Source: JABMQB01 sp963666575 (GTDB taxonomy: Bacteria > Bacteroidota > Bacteroidia > Bacteroidales > Prolixibacteraceae). Taken from it: a DNA stretch of 64,000 bases. Positions 46,786 through 55,628 of this stretch are shown here, piece after piece. The stretch is from contig CAXXYG010000030.1 in assembly GCA_963666575.2 (NCBI GenBank), positions 1 through 64,000 of the forward strand, written 5' to 3'. Position 1 is the stretch's first letter; each line of letters begins with the position of its first letter. Position numbers and translations under genes: made by a program. The notes beneath the pieces were generated by a model. The model saw only the letters and a program-made list of their open reading frames with translations, searched no databases and was not told where the DNA came from.

Positions 46786-47424
46786 TTATTTTGTTAACCC
46801 TTTTTCAAAGGCGTATCTAATAAGAGCTTTTGAATTTGGAACGCCAATTTTATCAATTAGGTTTCTCCGGTGTGTTTCAACAGTACTAGGTGCGATAAAT
46901 AATATTTCAGAAATTTGAGGAGTAGATAATCCATCAGAAATTAACTTTAAAACCTCTGTTTCTCTTTTGGTTAGTAACACTTTATTTTTATTTACTTCTT
47001 TTTTTTGTTTTTTTAGATCCGAGATTAAAGTCTTAACCACAGCTTCTCCAAAATATTCACCTCCTGCATAAATTTTTCGTATTGCATCTACTAATTCTTC
47101 TTTTCCACGATTTTTAAGAATATATCCGGAAGCTCCGATTTGTATAAGGTTTTTTATAAATTCCTCATCATTATACATTGTCAATATCAATACTTTAATA
47201 TTAGGATGGCTGTCTTTAATTATTTTGGTTGTTTCAATTCCATCCATCTGTGGCATTTCTATATCAATTATAGCTATGTCTACCTCCAAATGTTTGAGTT
47301 TCTTTAGCGCTTCTTTTCCATTTAGGGCTTCTCCAACAATATTCATGTCTTTCTCTAATTCGAGCAAAAGCGTTAGTCCATCTAACACAATTTGGTGATC
47401 GTCTGCTAAAAATACATTTATCAT
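46786..47424 (-). CDS. NarL/LuxR-family response regulator
   Basis: 212 residues. A receiver domain has DD near residues 9-10 (VFLADDHQIV), the phospho-acceptor Asp in DIAIIDIEMPQMDG, and a switch-region Lys in ASGYILKNRGKEEL. The LuxR-type HTH LTKRETEVLKLISDGLSTPQ ... APSTVETHRRNLIDKIG closes the protein. It follows the sensor kinase by six bases, forming a two-component pair, and precedes the caspase gene by 37 bases. Inferred role: phosphorylation-dependent control of this island's promoters, including the shared divergent region near 50.17 kb. Confidence 0.93.
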   Translation of the reverse strand: MINVFLADDHQIVLDGLTLLLELEKDMNIVGEALNGKEALKKLKHLEVDIAIIDIEMPQMDGIETTKIIKDSHPNIKVLILTMYNDEEFIKNLIQIGASGYILKNRGKEELVDAIRKIYAGGEYFGEAVVKTLISDLKKQKKEVNKNKVLLTKRETEVLKLISDGLSTPQISEILFIAPSTVETHRRNLIDKIGVPNSKALIRYAFEKGLTK

Positions 47425-47430
47425 AACGGA

Positions 47431-49647
47431 TTAATTTAAAGGTATATCAATTGTTATTGTTGTCCCAGCTCCCTTTCCTGAGTCTATTTTAAATTCCCCA
47501 TCAAGCTTATCTACTCTTGATGCAACATTTACCAACCCCATCCCTTTGATTTCATGTTGTTCATCAACATTGAATCCAACACCATTATCTTCTACAACCA
47601 TATTTAAGTTATTTGCTTTTTTAATAAGTTGGATACTCATTTCTGATGCATGAGCATGTTTTAAGATATTACTTAGTAATTCCTGAATAATTCTGTAAAT
47701 ATTAATTTCTATATCATATTCTAACCTGTCTTCATCGAAACCAAATTCAAGCACCTCTATTTTAAGTTGTCCGCTAGCTTCAACTGATTCTTTAATGTTT
47801 TTTAAGGCAGGAATTAGCCCAAATTTATTTAATACCCCGGAAACCATATCATGTGCAATTTTCCTAACCTCATCACATGCTTCATCTAACAATGTGTTAG
47901 CTTTTTTATATTGAACTTTATTATTTTCTCTGAGTGATTCAACATGTTCTTCAACCGATTTAAAATGAATTTTAACCATTGATAGCATACTCCCCAACCG
48001 GTCATGTAAATCCTGGGCAATCCTTCTCCTCTCTCCCTCTTGTCCTTCTAACATTGCACTTATAGCTTTAAGTTCTTGATCTTTTAACAATTTATCGACA
48101 TGCTGCTCACTAATTTTTTGATTTTTCATAGCAAGTTTTGCTTTTTGCCTTAATTGAAATACCCTGATTAAAACAAAAAATAATAAGCAAAGCATCAGCC
48201 CGCCAGCAATCAAGGATCTTATAAACAGATCCTTGCGTTTTAATTGGATCTCTTTTATTCGCGTATCTTTTATTAAAAGTTCGTTTTTTTTCAGTTCTTC
48301 TTCATAATTATCTTTAATGATTAAAGCTTCTCTAAAAGCCCCATCAAAGCTATCCCTCGCAACAATATATTTGTCATTAAAGAATATAGCTGTCTCCAAA
48401 TTTCCCAATAAAAGATTTGTTTTATATATGTTTAGGTATAGTTCAATAAGTATTATTTGTCCTTCATCTTTATTAGCATATGCTAAACCTTGGGTATAAT
48501 AATCTAAAGCTCTTTTATAGTTGTTTTTTCTAAAATAAATATTCCCCAAATTGTTATATACCGATGAAAGAGCATCCTTTTTTCCTATTGATAATTTTAG
48601 GTTGGCACTTTTTAGATAATAATCTTCTGCCATTTTAGCGTCTCCCAATGCGTTAAAAGCATTGCCAATATTGGTATAGTTAGCATCTAAATTTTTGTTT
48701 ACTTTGAAATCTTTTTTAAGTTGAATACTTTTAAGATTATAGTCGATTGAAGCCTGATAATCTTTTAGCTTGTAGTAAGTAATGCCAATGTTAGTATAAA
48801 CTTTAGCCAAATTATATTCATCGTTTGTACTATTTGACAATTGAATTGCCTTCAGATTATATTCTATTGATTTGTTGTAATTTGACAAATTAGAATAATA
48901 ATTAGCAAGGTTCATCATAGAATAAATCATACCTGATGAATCATTTAAATTTTCTCTGATTTTTAGACCTTTAAATATCAATTCTAATGCTTCATCTATT
49001 TTTCCTGTATTTCTCAATAAAACAGCCTGGCTGTCGTAAGCATTGGCAAGTGCCTTTTCAATCGGGATTTGTTCTAAAGCAGCAATACTTTTTTCACCAT
49101 ATTGTAAAGCTTCAGTTAGTTCACCTATATGTTTGTACGATAATGATAATTGCCCATATGCTCTGGCAATACCATATAAATTATTTATTTTCTGTTCTAT
49201 TTCGAGTGCTTGTTTAAAAAATGATATCCCTTCTGTATATTCTCCTTGAAGTCGTTTTATTTCGCCAATACGAACTAAACTAGTCGCTTCTTCTTTTTTT
49301 AAATTTAGATGAATTGCAAACAATTTCGCTTCATTAGCATAAGCAAGAGCTTTATCAGGATTTTTTTGTCGTAATACCCATGCCAATTCGTTTAAGTATA
49401 TAATCTTTAAAGAATCATTTTTTTCAATCTTAAGTTGATTTAATAAACTTTTAGGACTTAAGTTATCTTGGGCTATGCTTTGTGTTACACTGCATATAAT
49501 AATGGATGCTGTCAATAATAAATAAATAGATTTTATACAGAAAAGTATAAATGTGTGAATACTATTTTTTATTTCTATAAAAAATAAAAAAACATTTGTT
49601 TTAAGATCAACAAATATATTAACACTATCTAACTGAGGGTGAGGCAT
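47431..49647 (-). CDS. TPR-repeat sensor histidine kinase
   Basis: 738 residues. A hydrophobic leader (FILFCIKSIYLLLTASIIIC) is followed by about nine tetratricopeptide repeats (for example YKHIGELTEALQYGEKSIAA, NNLGNIYFRKNNYKRALDYY), then one membrane span (SLIAGGLMLCLLFFVLIRVF), a coiled coil, a HisKA_3 phospho-acceptor box (RIAQDLHDRLGSMLSMVK) and a HATPase_c domain (NMVVEDNGVGFNV, GMGLVNVASRVDKL). The TPR part is outside or periplasmic, as in the common Bacteroidota arrangement. The start may be later than 49647, since the first ~30 residues are poorly typical. It pairs with the regulator six bases downstream. The signal sensed is unknown. Confidence 0.9.
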   Translation of the reverse strand: MPHPQLDSVNIFVDLKTNVFLFFIEIKNSIHTFILFCIKSIYLLLTASIIICSVTQSIAQDNLSPKSLLNQLKIEKNDSLKIIYLNELAWVLRQKNPDKALAYANEAKLFAIHLNLKKEEATSLVRIGEIKRLQGEYTEGISFFKQALEIEQKINNLYGIARAYGQLSLSYKHIGELTEALQYGEKSIAALEQIPIEKALANAYDSQAVLLRNTGKIDEALELIFKGLKIRENLNDSSGMIYSMMNLANYYSNLSNYNKSIEYNLKAIQLSNSTNDEYNLAKVYTNIGITYYKLKDYQASIDYNLKSIQLKKDFKVNKNLDANYTNIGNAFNALGDAKMAEDYYLKSANLKLSIGKKDALSSVYNNLGNIYFRKNNYKRALDYYTQGLAYANKDEGQIILIELYLNIYKTNLLLGNLETAIFFNDKYIVARDSFDGAFREALIIKDNYEEELKKNELLIKDTRIKEIQLKRKDLFIRSLIAGGLMLCLLFFVLIRVFQLRQKAKLAMKNQKISEQHVDKLLKDQELKAISAMLEGQEGERRRIAQDLHDRLGSMLSMVKIHFKSVEEHVESLRENNKVQYKKANTLLDEACDEVRKIAHDMVSGVLNKFGLIPALKNIKESVEASGQLKIEVLEFGFDEDRLEYDIEINIYRIIQELLSNILKHAHASEMSIQLIKKANNLNMVVEDNGVGFNVDEQHEIKGMGLVNVASRVDKLDGEFKIDSGKGAGTTITIDIPLN

Positions 49648-49835
49648 AGTATAATAATTTTTGATTGAAGATATATATTTTCAAATTGAAGTTATTAATA
49701 TAATAATTTTTTATTATAAAGCCGCCTCTTTGGTATTAAGTTAATTTTTGTTTGGGGATAATAATTTTAACCTAAATAGTTAGGCACCAATAGTTTCTTA
49801 TAAAAACATAATACCATCAGAGACAGCTTAACATT

Positions 49836-49970
49836 TTACTCTTCCGGTAAATTATTCCCTGTGGGCTTAATTACCGGCTCAGGCTCTTCAAATTCATCCT
49901 CATCAGTTGGACGTGTAGTAGGTCCCTGATCTTTTAATTCTTCTGGATAAGGTGGCTTCATGTTTTTCAT
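49836..49970 (-). CDS. small acidic proline-rich protein (44 aa)
   Basis: Too short for usual ORF cut-offs. The frame MKNMKPPYPEELKDQGPTTR, then PTDEDEFEEPEPVIKPTGNN, then LPEE is clearly protein-like: acidic centre, Pro-rich, no hydrophobic core, so probably disordered. It reads in the same direction as the sensor kinase, 188 bases upstream of it, on the minus strand of the caspase operon. I do not know a family. Its position next to caspase and TIR effectors makes a regulator, inhibitor or cleavage substrate possible (inference). A search with the peptide against other copies of this island would show whether it is conserved. Confidence 0.5.
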   Translation of the reverse strand: MKNMKPPYPEELKDQGPTTRPTDEDEFEEPEPVIKPTGNNLPEE

Positions 49971-50029
49971 TTCTAAATAATTTAGTTTATAGATAATTTA
50001 CATTTGTGCTGTTCTGGCTTATTGAACAT

Positions 50030-50152
50030 TTAATTAGAAAAGCCTGCAGCAACCAAACAAAGGTCTAAATCTTCCTTAATAGTATCAATCAGCATTTCTG
50101 TGGTTTTTATATCCTCGGTTTTGGGGAGGAAGAAATCACCTTTTCCGACCAC
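50030..50152 (-). CDS. possible small ORF (40 aa) or remnant
   Basis: From a GTG at 50152 the frame reads VVGKGDFFLPKTEDIKTTEM and then LIDTIKEDLDLCLVAAGFSN. The composition is protein-like with one amphipathic helix, and an in-frame TAA precedes the GTG. It could be a real small gene at the head of the minus-strand operon or the C-terminal leftover of a longer one. It lies only 44 bases from the divergent TIR gene start. Confidence 0.35.
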   Translation of the reverse strand: MVGKGDFFLPKTEDIKTTEMLIDTIKEDLDLCLVAAGFSN

Positions 50153-50196
50153 TTAAATGAACACTTTTTAATGCAGCTTTGAAATAAAAAATTGCC
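50153..50196. promoter_or_regulatory. divergent promoter spacer between TIR operon and caspase operon
   Basis: Only 44 bases separate the TIR start codon from the small minus-strand ORF. CAGCTTTG (50174-50181) is one base off the Bacteroidetes -7 consensus and would start transcription just ahead of the TIR gene. If the 40-aa ORF is not real the divergent space is about 225 bases, and the promoters may lie elsewhere in it. Confidence 0.25.
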
Positions 50197-50724
50197 ATGC
50201 CCAAAAACTACAAATATGATGTTGCACTCTCGTTTGCAAATGAAGACAAAAAGATCGCAGAAAAAATTGCAAAAGCACTAAATGAACTTGGGCTACGGCA
50301 CTATTTCTATGAAAATGAAACTGCCGAAAATTGGGGCGAAAATTTATTCAATATTATCATAAATAGGTATAGGGAGGAATCACGGTTTGCACTCATCCTT
50401 ATTTCAGAAAACTATGTAAAGAAAAAATGGGCTGATATTGAAAGACAAATAATTCAAACCATCACTGAAAGGAATAGAAGCTGTTACATACTGCCTCTCT
50501 CTCTGGATAGTACAGTAGTAGAGGGAATTACGGACAATATCCTACACGTAAAATGGGAAGGTAAGCCTAAGAAAATAGCAAGGCTTATAAAAGATAAGTT
50601 AGAAATCATGACTGAAAATAATGAACAGCTTACACAAAAACGGGATGAAAATAAGGGTAAAATAAGTCATGAAACAATTATAGGAAATGTAGGTAGAGAT
50701 TTTAACCAGACTAACCAATATTAA
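50197..50724 (+). CDS. TIR-domain protein with C-terminal assembly-like motif
   Basis: 175 residues. The TIR domain fills residues 5-130: YDVALSFANEDKKIAEKIAK (box 1), FALILISENYVKKKWADIER with Trp78 and Glu82 in the place of the conserved Ser-x-x-Tyr ... Trp-x-x-x-Glu catalytic region, and CYILPLSLDS. Bacterial TIR domains of this kind are mostly NAD-consuming effectors. After a charged linker the last 19 residues contain ETIIGNVGRDFNQTNQY, which matches ETTIKTVKRDFIQKNTF in the next protein. It begins a seven-gene operon with gaps of 2-24 bases. No membrane segment. Inferred role: NADase effector, recruited through the motif. Confidence 0.88.
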   Translation: MPKNYKYDVALSFANEDKKIAEKIAKALNELGLRHYFYENETAENWGENLFNIIINRYREESRFALILISENYVKKKWADIERQIIQTITERNRSCYILPLSLDSTVVEGITDNILHVKWEGKPKKIARLIKDKLEIMTENNEQLTQKRDENKGKISHETIIGNVGRDFNQTNQY

Positions 50725-50726
50725 TT

Positions 50727-53345
50727 ATGAGTGAGCAGTATTTGCAGCCTTTTACCGAGGACAGCGAGAGCCAGGATGAGGATAAAAAAGAAGAAATAAC
50801 GGATCCAAAAACAGCTGATTATAAAGATGAACTCATTATTGATGAATATAAAAGGCAGAATATTGAAAATCAGAATTTTTTTTTAAGTGAAAAAGAATAC
50901 AATACTAATGAACCTAATAGAAACCTAACGCCTGATACAAAAGAACTAAAAAATGAAACAACGATTAAAACAGTTAAAAGGGATTTCATTCAAAAAAATA
51001 CGTTTATAATAAAAAAAGATCCCAAAGATTTCAATATTCCCATTAATGAACTAGCTCAAAGTGATACGATAAGTGAACCTAAAATACAAATTGGTATATG
51101 GCCTGACTTTGATAAAAAGCTGAATTTTAAATTTGAAAAAGAAGCTATTGATGATTATGCAAACAAATTGATTGAGCAAAGAATTTTGTTGCTTCATTGT
51201 AATGATCAAGAGGTGGGGAACGAAGCCATACGGTTAACTGTATCGAAAGTAATAAATAAAAAGAGGCTAAAGGAATTTGAAAAAAAGCTTTTACATTTTG
51301 ATAGTAATGGTACCAATGAAAGTTCTAACCAAGTCACTTTAAATACCCTTATTCAAAATACGATTGCTTCTAGGAAAACATATTTTATAAAAGTTAACCT
51401 TACAAGTCATGACTTCCTTGAATCGCTCTTTTTCTCAAACAGTGAGAATTGCCATTCAGTTATTGAAGGATTGATCCAAAAAAGGATATTTATAATTTGT
51501 AGCGTTTATGCACCTTCTATAATTAAAAAAATTGAGTCTAAACCTCATACTCAGGTTCAAGATAATAAATTATTTTTCTCCTATTTCAAAATTCCATTTC
51601 TGCCTTTTCTTCTTAAATATCATTTTAATACAAAATGGATGGAGTATTACGAGCAGATTAATCATCAACGTGGTAAAGGGTTTTGGAGTATAGATAATTT
51701 TGAATTCCATAATGAAATTGTTGTTTTATTTAAACAGGGTATACATAAATTTATAAGTGAGTTAAAACATAAAGATAATCCTGATTTTGAAAAGTCAGTC
51801 GAAGAAAATATAAAGGAGCTTCCTTTTTCAAATGAAATACATAAAAGCCTGTTATATATTGTTACATTTTTTCCAAGAATAAGTGTTTATAATTTCAGGA
51901 GACTGGTGAGCGTGGTATTGGGCGATAAAGAACTGGTTGTTAATGTTGTAGACAAAACGCAACAACAGAAACCTAGTAATCAGGAAACACAAACACTGGA
52001 ACCTGTACCTCAAAAAGTAATACGGCTTTACGACTTATGGGCAACTAAGGGGGATACTTATTTGCAGGAATGTCAAATAGCACCATCACAACTTGAATCA
52101 GGAAGCATTACGTTTGATTTTATAAAAACCTATTATCGCGAACATGTAGAAAGCCATTTTCAAAAAAACTATCCCTTATTCTTGCAAGACCAATTTGTTA
52201 ATGTATTAAATGCTGGTTATTTTTTTGAACTCAATGTCTCCAGGCAATTGACAGACAATCTTTTACAATATATTGTCAGAATTGCTACGTATGATCCTAA
52301 TCAATACGGAGCCAACCTTTTATTGCAAATATTTAAAAAAATATTCAATCCCCAAATACCTATCCGTTTGGATAAAAGAGTTGAAGATCTCAATGAGGAA
52401 GAGCAGAATAAATTAAAAACATATGTCCAAAAAGAACACATTGAAAGGAAGGAAGGGTTTGCCCGTTTAACAGAGTTGATGAAACTAATGTTAGATGGTC
52501 CTGAAATACTTATCAAACAGGCAATCCTATTTTTATGGTTTCTTTTTGAACAAAAAGCTTATTTCATTTTGTTGGAGATAATCAAGGATCTGAGGCATTC
52601 TGCTGAAATTAATGAACACGAATGGATTAGAGCAATTCTCGACCAAAAGGATATTGGTGAAAAAGAACTTGATGAATGCATCTCAACACTCCATTGGTTA
52701 GCTAGGCAGAATGAATACAAAATATACGATTTTTTAAACGACATAAGAGGATGGATAGATAACGAACATTGGGGTGAAAAATATTCAACAAGCCAAGTAC
52801 ACAGCCTCTTATTTATTTTTAGTATAGGAGATCCCCTTGCCAGCCATTTCCCATTAAGATACTATGGAGAATGGCCTTCTAAGTTTGCTCTTTTTATACC
52901 ATTTACTACTGAAAAAGCCATTGTTGAACATTGGAAATACCTTATCGACTGGCTTTTTGCCCCGGAGCTAAAATATGCATACTGCAATATTATTGACTGT
53001 ACACTTTTTTCAGACAGTATAATCGAACAGAGATTGGCTCATATTCAAACATTTATTATCGAGTCTTGGTGGCTGATTATCAAGGGGATAGATGATAAAT
53101 CACATGATAAACTACAGTCTTTTGCACTAGATAGATTATTTATAACACTTACAGAAAAATTACCACTAAATCAACTAAAGAGGTTAGGCAAGCACTGGAG
53201 GATGTGGGCAAATGAGTATGTACAATCCATGAATAAATTGAAAAATGCAAAAAAAACAGCCCCGATAATTATAAGTCTGTATAAGGGGAAAAGAGATACA
53301 GTCAGGACGCTAAATAAAAAAATTCAGGAAATCTTAAAAAATTAA
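50727..53345 (+). CDS. large protein with degenerate P-loop-like region; putative sensor/scaffold
   Basis: 872 residues, not recognised. Residues 1-75 are acidic and disordered-looking; 76-93 carry the motif shared with the TIR C-terminus. From about 120 an alpha/beta region has QRILLLHCNDQEVGNEAIRL where a Walker A loop would be expected; GNE replaces GK(S/T), so nucleotide binding is doubtful. KRIFIICSVYAPSI may be the next core strand. The C-terminal two-thirds is helical with repeats-like segments (VNVLNAGYFFELNVSRQLTD; LWFLFEQKAYFILLEIIKDL) and no membrane span. The plan effector-motif / receptor-motif plus NTPase-like core plus helical sensor resembles STAND receptors, with an inactive NTPase. 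Its start is two bases after the TIR stop. Confidence 0.6.
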   Translation: MSEQYLQPFTEDSESQDEDKKEEITDPKTADYKDELIIDEYKRQNIENQNFFLSEKEYNTNEPNRNLTPDTKELKNETTIKTVKRDFIQKNTFIIKKDPKDFNIPINELAQSDTISEPKIQIGIWPDFDKKLNFKFEKEAIDDYANKLIEQRILLLHCNDQEVGNEAIRLTVSKVINKKRLKEFEKKLLHFDSNGTNESSNQVTLNTLIQNTIASRKTYFIKVNLTSHDFLESLFFSNSENCHSVIEGLIQKRIFIICSVYAPSIIKKIESKPHTQVQDNKLFFSYFKIPFLPFLLKYHFNTKWMEYYEQINHQRGKGFWSIDNFEFHNEIVVLFKQGIHKFISELKHKDNPDFEKSVEENIKELPFSNEIHKSLLYIVTFFPRISVYNFRRLVSVVLGDKELVVNVVDKTQQQKPSNQETQTLEPVPQKVIRLYDLWATKGDTYLQECQIAPSQLESGSITFDFIKTYYREHVESHFQKNYPLFLQDQFVNVLNAGYFFELNVSRQLTDNLLQYIVRIATYDPNQYGANLLLQIFKKIFNPQIPIRLDKRVEDLNEEEQNKLKTYVQKEHIERKEGFARLTELMKLMLDGPEILIKQAILFLWFLFEQKAYFILLEIIKDLRHSAEINEHEWIRAILDQKDIGEKELDECISTLHWLARQNEYKIYDFLNDIRGWIDNEHWGEKYSTSQVHSLLFIFSIGDPLASHFPLRYYGEWPSKFALFIPFTTEKAIVEHWKYLIDWLFAPELKYAYCNIIDCTLFSDSIIEQRLAHIQTFIIESWWLIIKGIDDKSHDKLQSFALDRLFITLTEKLPLNQLKRLGKHWRMWANEYVQSMNKLKNAKKTAPIIISLYKGKRDTVRTLNKKIQEILKN

Positions 53346-53348
53346 ACT

Positions 53349-55604
53349 ATGCCACTCACAAGAATTGATTCTGTTAACAACTCTTTGTCTAACGCATTAG
53401 CACAGGCAAATAAATTGATAAGGGAGGTTCATACAAATGTTACATCCCAATCAAACGAAAAGCTATTTTATGTTGATAAAACCACTGGAGATGTATTTGA
53501 GCGAAAACCAATATTCTCACGTAAAGACTGGGTATATTATATGGTTAATTATGACGAAGACTTTTCCTATAAAGGATTGACAAAAGAGATTTCCGAACTT
53601 GACAATTCCTATACTGTTAATATTATAATCAATTATAAGACCAGGATAAAAGAAGATCCGCCAACTGAGCTGATTAGGTTGTTATTAAGTGAAAAGTCAG
53701 TAGAAGAAGCATTAAATAAAAGGTTGTTAAAATGGGTTTCTGATTTTTCAGGGAACGAACCAGGATTTGTAAAACGATTTTATGGCTTACAAGAAGTACT
53801 AGTAAAATACATTGAAGATGAGGCAAGCAAGCTTGGGCTACTAATAGATATTGCTATTTCATTGAAGGAAGGAGAGCTTATTACACGCCCGGTTGTAATT
53901 AACGGGAAAATGGATATCAGGGTAAATGACTATTTTGGAAAAATCCCACTTTCTTATAACCTCGACCTGGAAGCCATCCCTGAAAAACGTGTTGATGCGA
54001 TAATCACATTATTTAATCTAAACAAGCTCAGAGAAGACATTGAATCAGAAATTAAAAAAACTATTCATTCAAGCAAAAGTACCAATCTTCATACTTTGTA
54101 CTATGATTTACAAAATGAAATCAGAGAAATCCTTTTTCGAAAATTAGATGTTTTCCTCGACAAATTTGGATTAAAGCCAGTTTTCCTCAACCTTGATATA
54201 CAACTTCAAAACCTTCCCCCCGAAAGGGAACAATTTGAATACTCCATAAAATGTATAACCAAAAACAAATATGATATTGTAGTTAATCACTACCTAATTC
54301 TAAATTTAAAAAATCTGGGAACTTATTTCTCGTCTGGAGTTACTGACTTAAATGATTGGATAAAAAAGGGGCTGGAAAGGATTACACAAGACTACCTTTT
54401 TGATCAGGAATTTACGAATCTGGTAACTCATTTTAATGGCGATTCTATTAAAGATGAGATGATCAAAGAAATGGAGAAAATTGGCTACGAAATAAGGCAA
54501 TTGATTACTGTACCCAAGCTGGAAAATATTATCCCAGACTATTTCAACTTTGAAGTGGGTAAAGAGAATGATTTTTCAACTCAGCAAGATGATGTAAAGG
54601 TAAAGCTGAATATTATCATTTCAGGAAGGATAAAAGGCATTGATGCACTAAAAAGATACCTAAATCCTGCAGTTACGAGTAATGATATAATCCAAAAAAT
54701 GAAAGAAGCAGTTATAAATTCTACCCGTCAATTTCTACACAGCATTGATTCTGAAAGATATTATATGCGATTTGAATACTCTGATGAAGAAAATGAGATA
54801 CCTGTGTCTGAACTTTTAAAGGAAAAACTTAAGGAAACTTTGTCAACTGAATTTGATGCTATAAACTTAGAAATTATAACTAAACAGTTAGAAACCGAAT
54901 TGGTTTCACAATTTAAAAATATACGCGAAGTACCATATACTTTCATTTTTGAAAATTTCCCTAAAATAATTGTATTTAGATGCCCATTCACGATTAGGAA
55001 AGTGGCTCATAATGGCTGGTATTTATTCAAAGCCAAATGCGATGCATATCAAGGGAAAGACCTTCGAGAACTTTTACATGAGATAGCGCAAACCATGAAA
55101 AATTTTATTGAAACTAAACTTGATAATTTTGTTCCATATGACTTCAAAGTAATCAAAGGTACAACCTTCATGAACGAGATAGAAAATCTATTACAAAGTT
55201 CCTCAGAAGTTATTGAGAAGGAATACGGGCTTATTGTACAAATCAGTAAGGGATTAAAAAGACTGCCATCGCCTATTGAAAAGAAATTACAAGAAGTACA
55301 GGAATTATATGAGAACACGCGAAAAACAAGGATGAAACTGAAAATTGAGAAAATAGAAATTTTACAAGAAAACCAGTTGTTAAAAACGAAGACACTATTA
55401 AATAAAGACAACGAACTATTGAAAAATGAGGATATGGATGCAGAGGAAATAAAAGAGCAACTTGAAAACTTAAACAGTAACGATCCATTTGTCTCTGACT
55501 TTTCTCCGGAATTTAAAGAAATGGAATCAGCATTGAAACCATCTGCAGAACTTAATCTTTGCTTACCGATAGATAGAATTGAAGAACCAAAAGAAGAAGA
55601 ATAA
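53349..55604 (+). CDS. protein with repeated SPFH/band-7-like segments
   Basis: 751 residues. At least three segments look like the SPFH (band 7) pattern of a beta-rich part followed by a long helix with xxLxxxLxxxVxxx rhythm: about 80-135 (YTVNIIINYKTRIKEDPPTE, LIRLLLSEKSVEEALNKRLL), about 190-285 (NLDLEAIPEKRVDAIITLFN and IREILFRKLDVFLDKFGLKP) and about 410-520 (VKVKLNIIISGRIKGIDALK, IITKQLETELVSQF). Residues 650-710 are coiled coil, and the end is acidic. No membrane anchor is seen, so it may associate through the DUF4407 protein. SPFH proteins form membrane-bound rings and cages; here a scaffold for the kinase/phosphatase partners is inferred. The family assignment is only moderate. Confidence 0.5.
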   Translation: MPLTRIDSVNNSLSNALAQANKLIREVHTNVTSQSNEKLFYVDKTTGDVFERKPIFSRKDWVYYMVNYDEDFSYKGLTKEISELDNSYTVNIIINYKTRIKEDPPTELIRLLLSEKSVEEALNKRLLKWVSDFSGNEPGFVKRFYGLQEVLVKYIEDEASKLGLLIDIAISLKEGELITRPVVINGKMDIRVNDYFGKIPLSYNLDLEAIPEKRVDAIITLFNLNKLREDIESEIKKTIHSSKSTNLHTLYYDLQNEIREILFRKLDVFLDKFGLKPVFLNLDIQLQNLPPEREQFEYSIKCITKNKYDIVVNHYLILNLKNLGTYFSSGVTDLNDWIKKGLERITQDYLFDQEFTNLVTHFNGDSIKDEMIKEMEKIGYEIRQLITVPKLENIIPDYFNFEVGKENDFSTQQDDVKVKLNIIISGRIKGIDALKRYLNPAVTSNDIIQKMKEAVINSTRQFLHSIDSERYYMRFEYSDEENEIPVSELLKEKLKETLSTEFDAINLEIITKQLETELVSQFKNIREVPYTFIFENFPKIIVFRCPFTIRKVAHNGWYLFKAKCDAYQGKDLRELLHEIAQTMKNFIETKLDNFVPYDFKVIKGTTFMNEIENLLQSSSEVIEKEYGLIVQISKGLKRLPSPIEKKLQEVQELYENTRKTRMKLKIEKIEILQENQLLKTKTLLNKDNELLKNEDMDAEEIKEQLENLNSNDPFVSDFSPEFKEMESALKPSAELNLCLPIDRIEEPKEEE

Positions 55605-55628
55605 AGTAATCCTTAAAAATTAATAATT

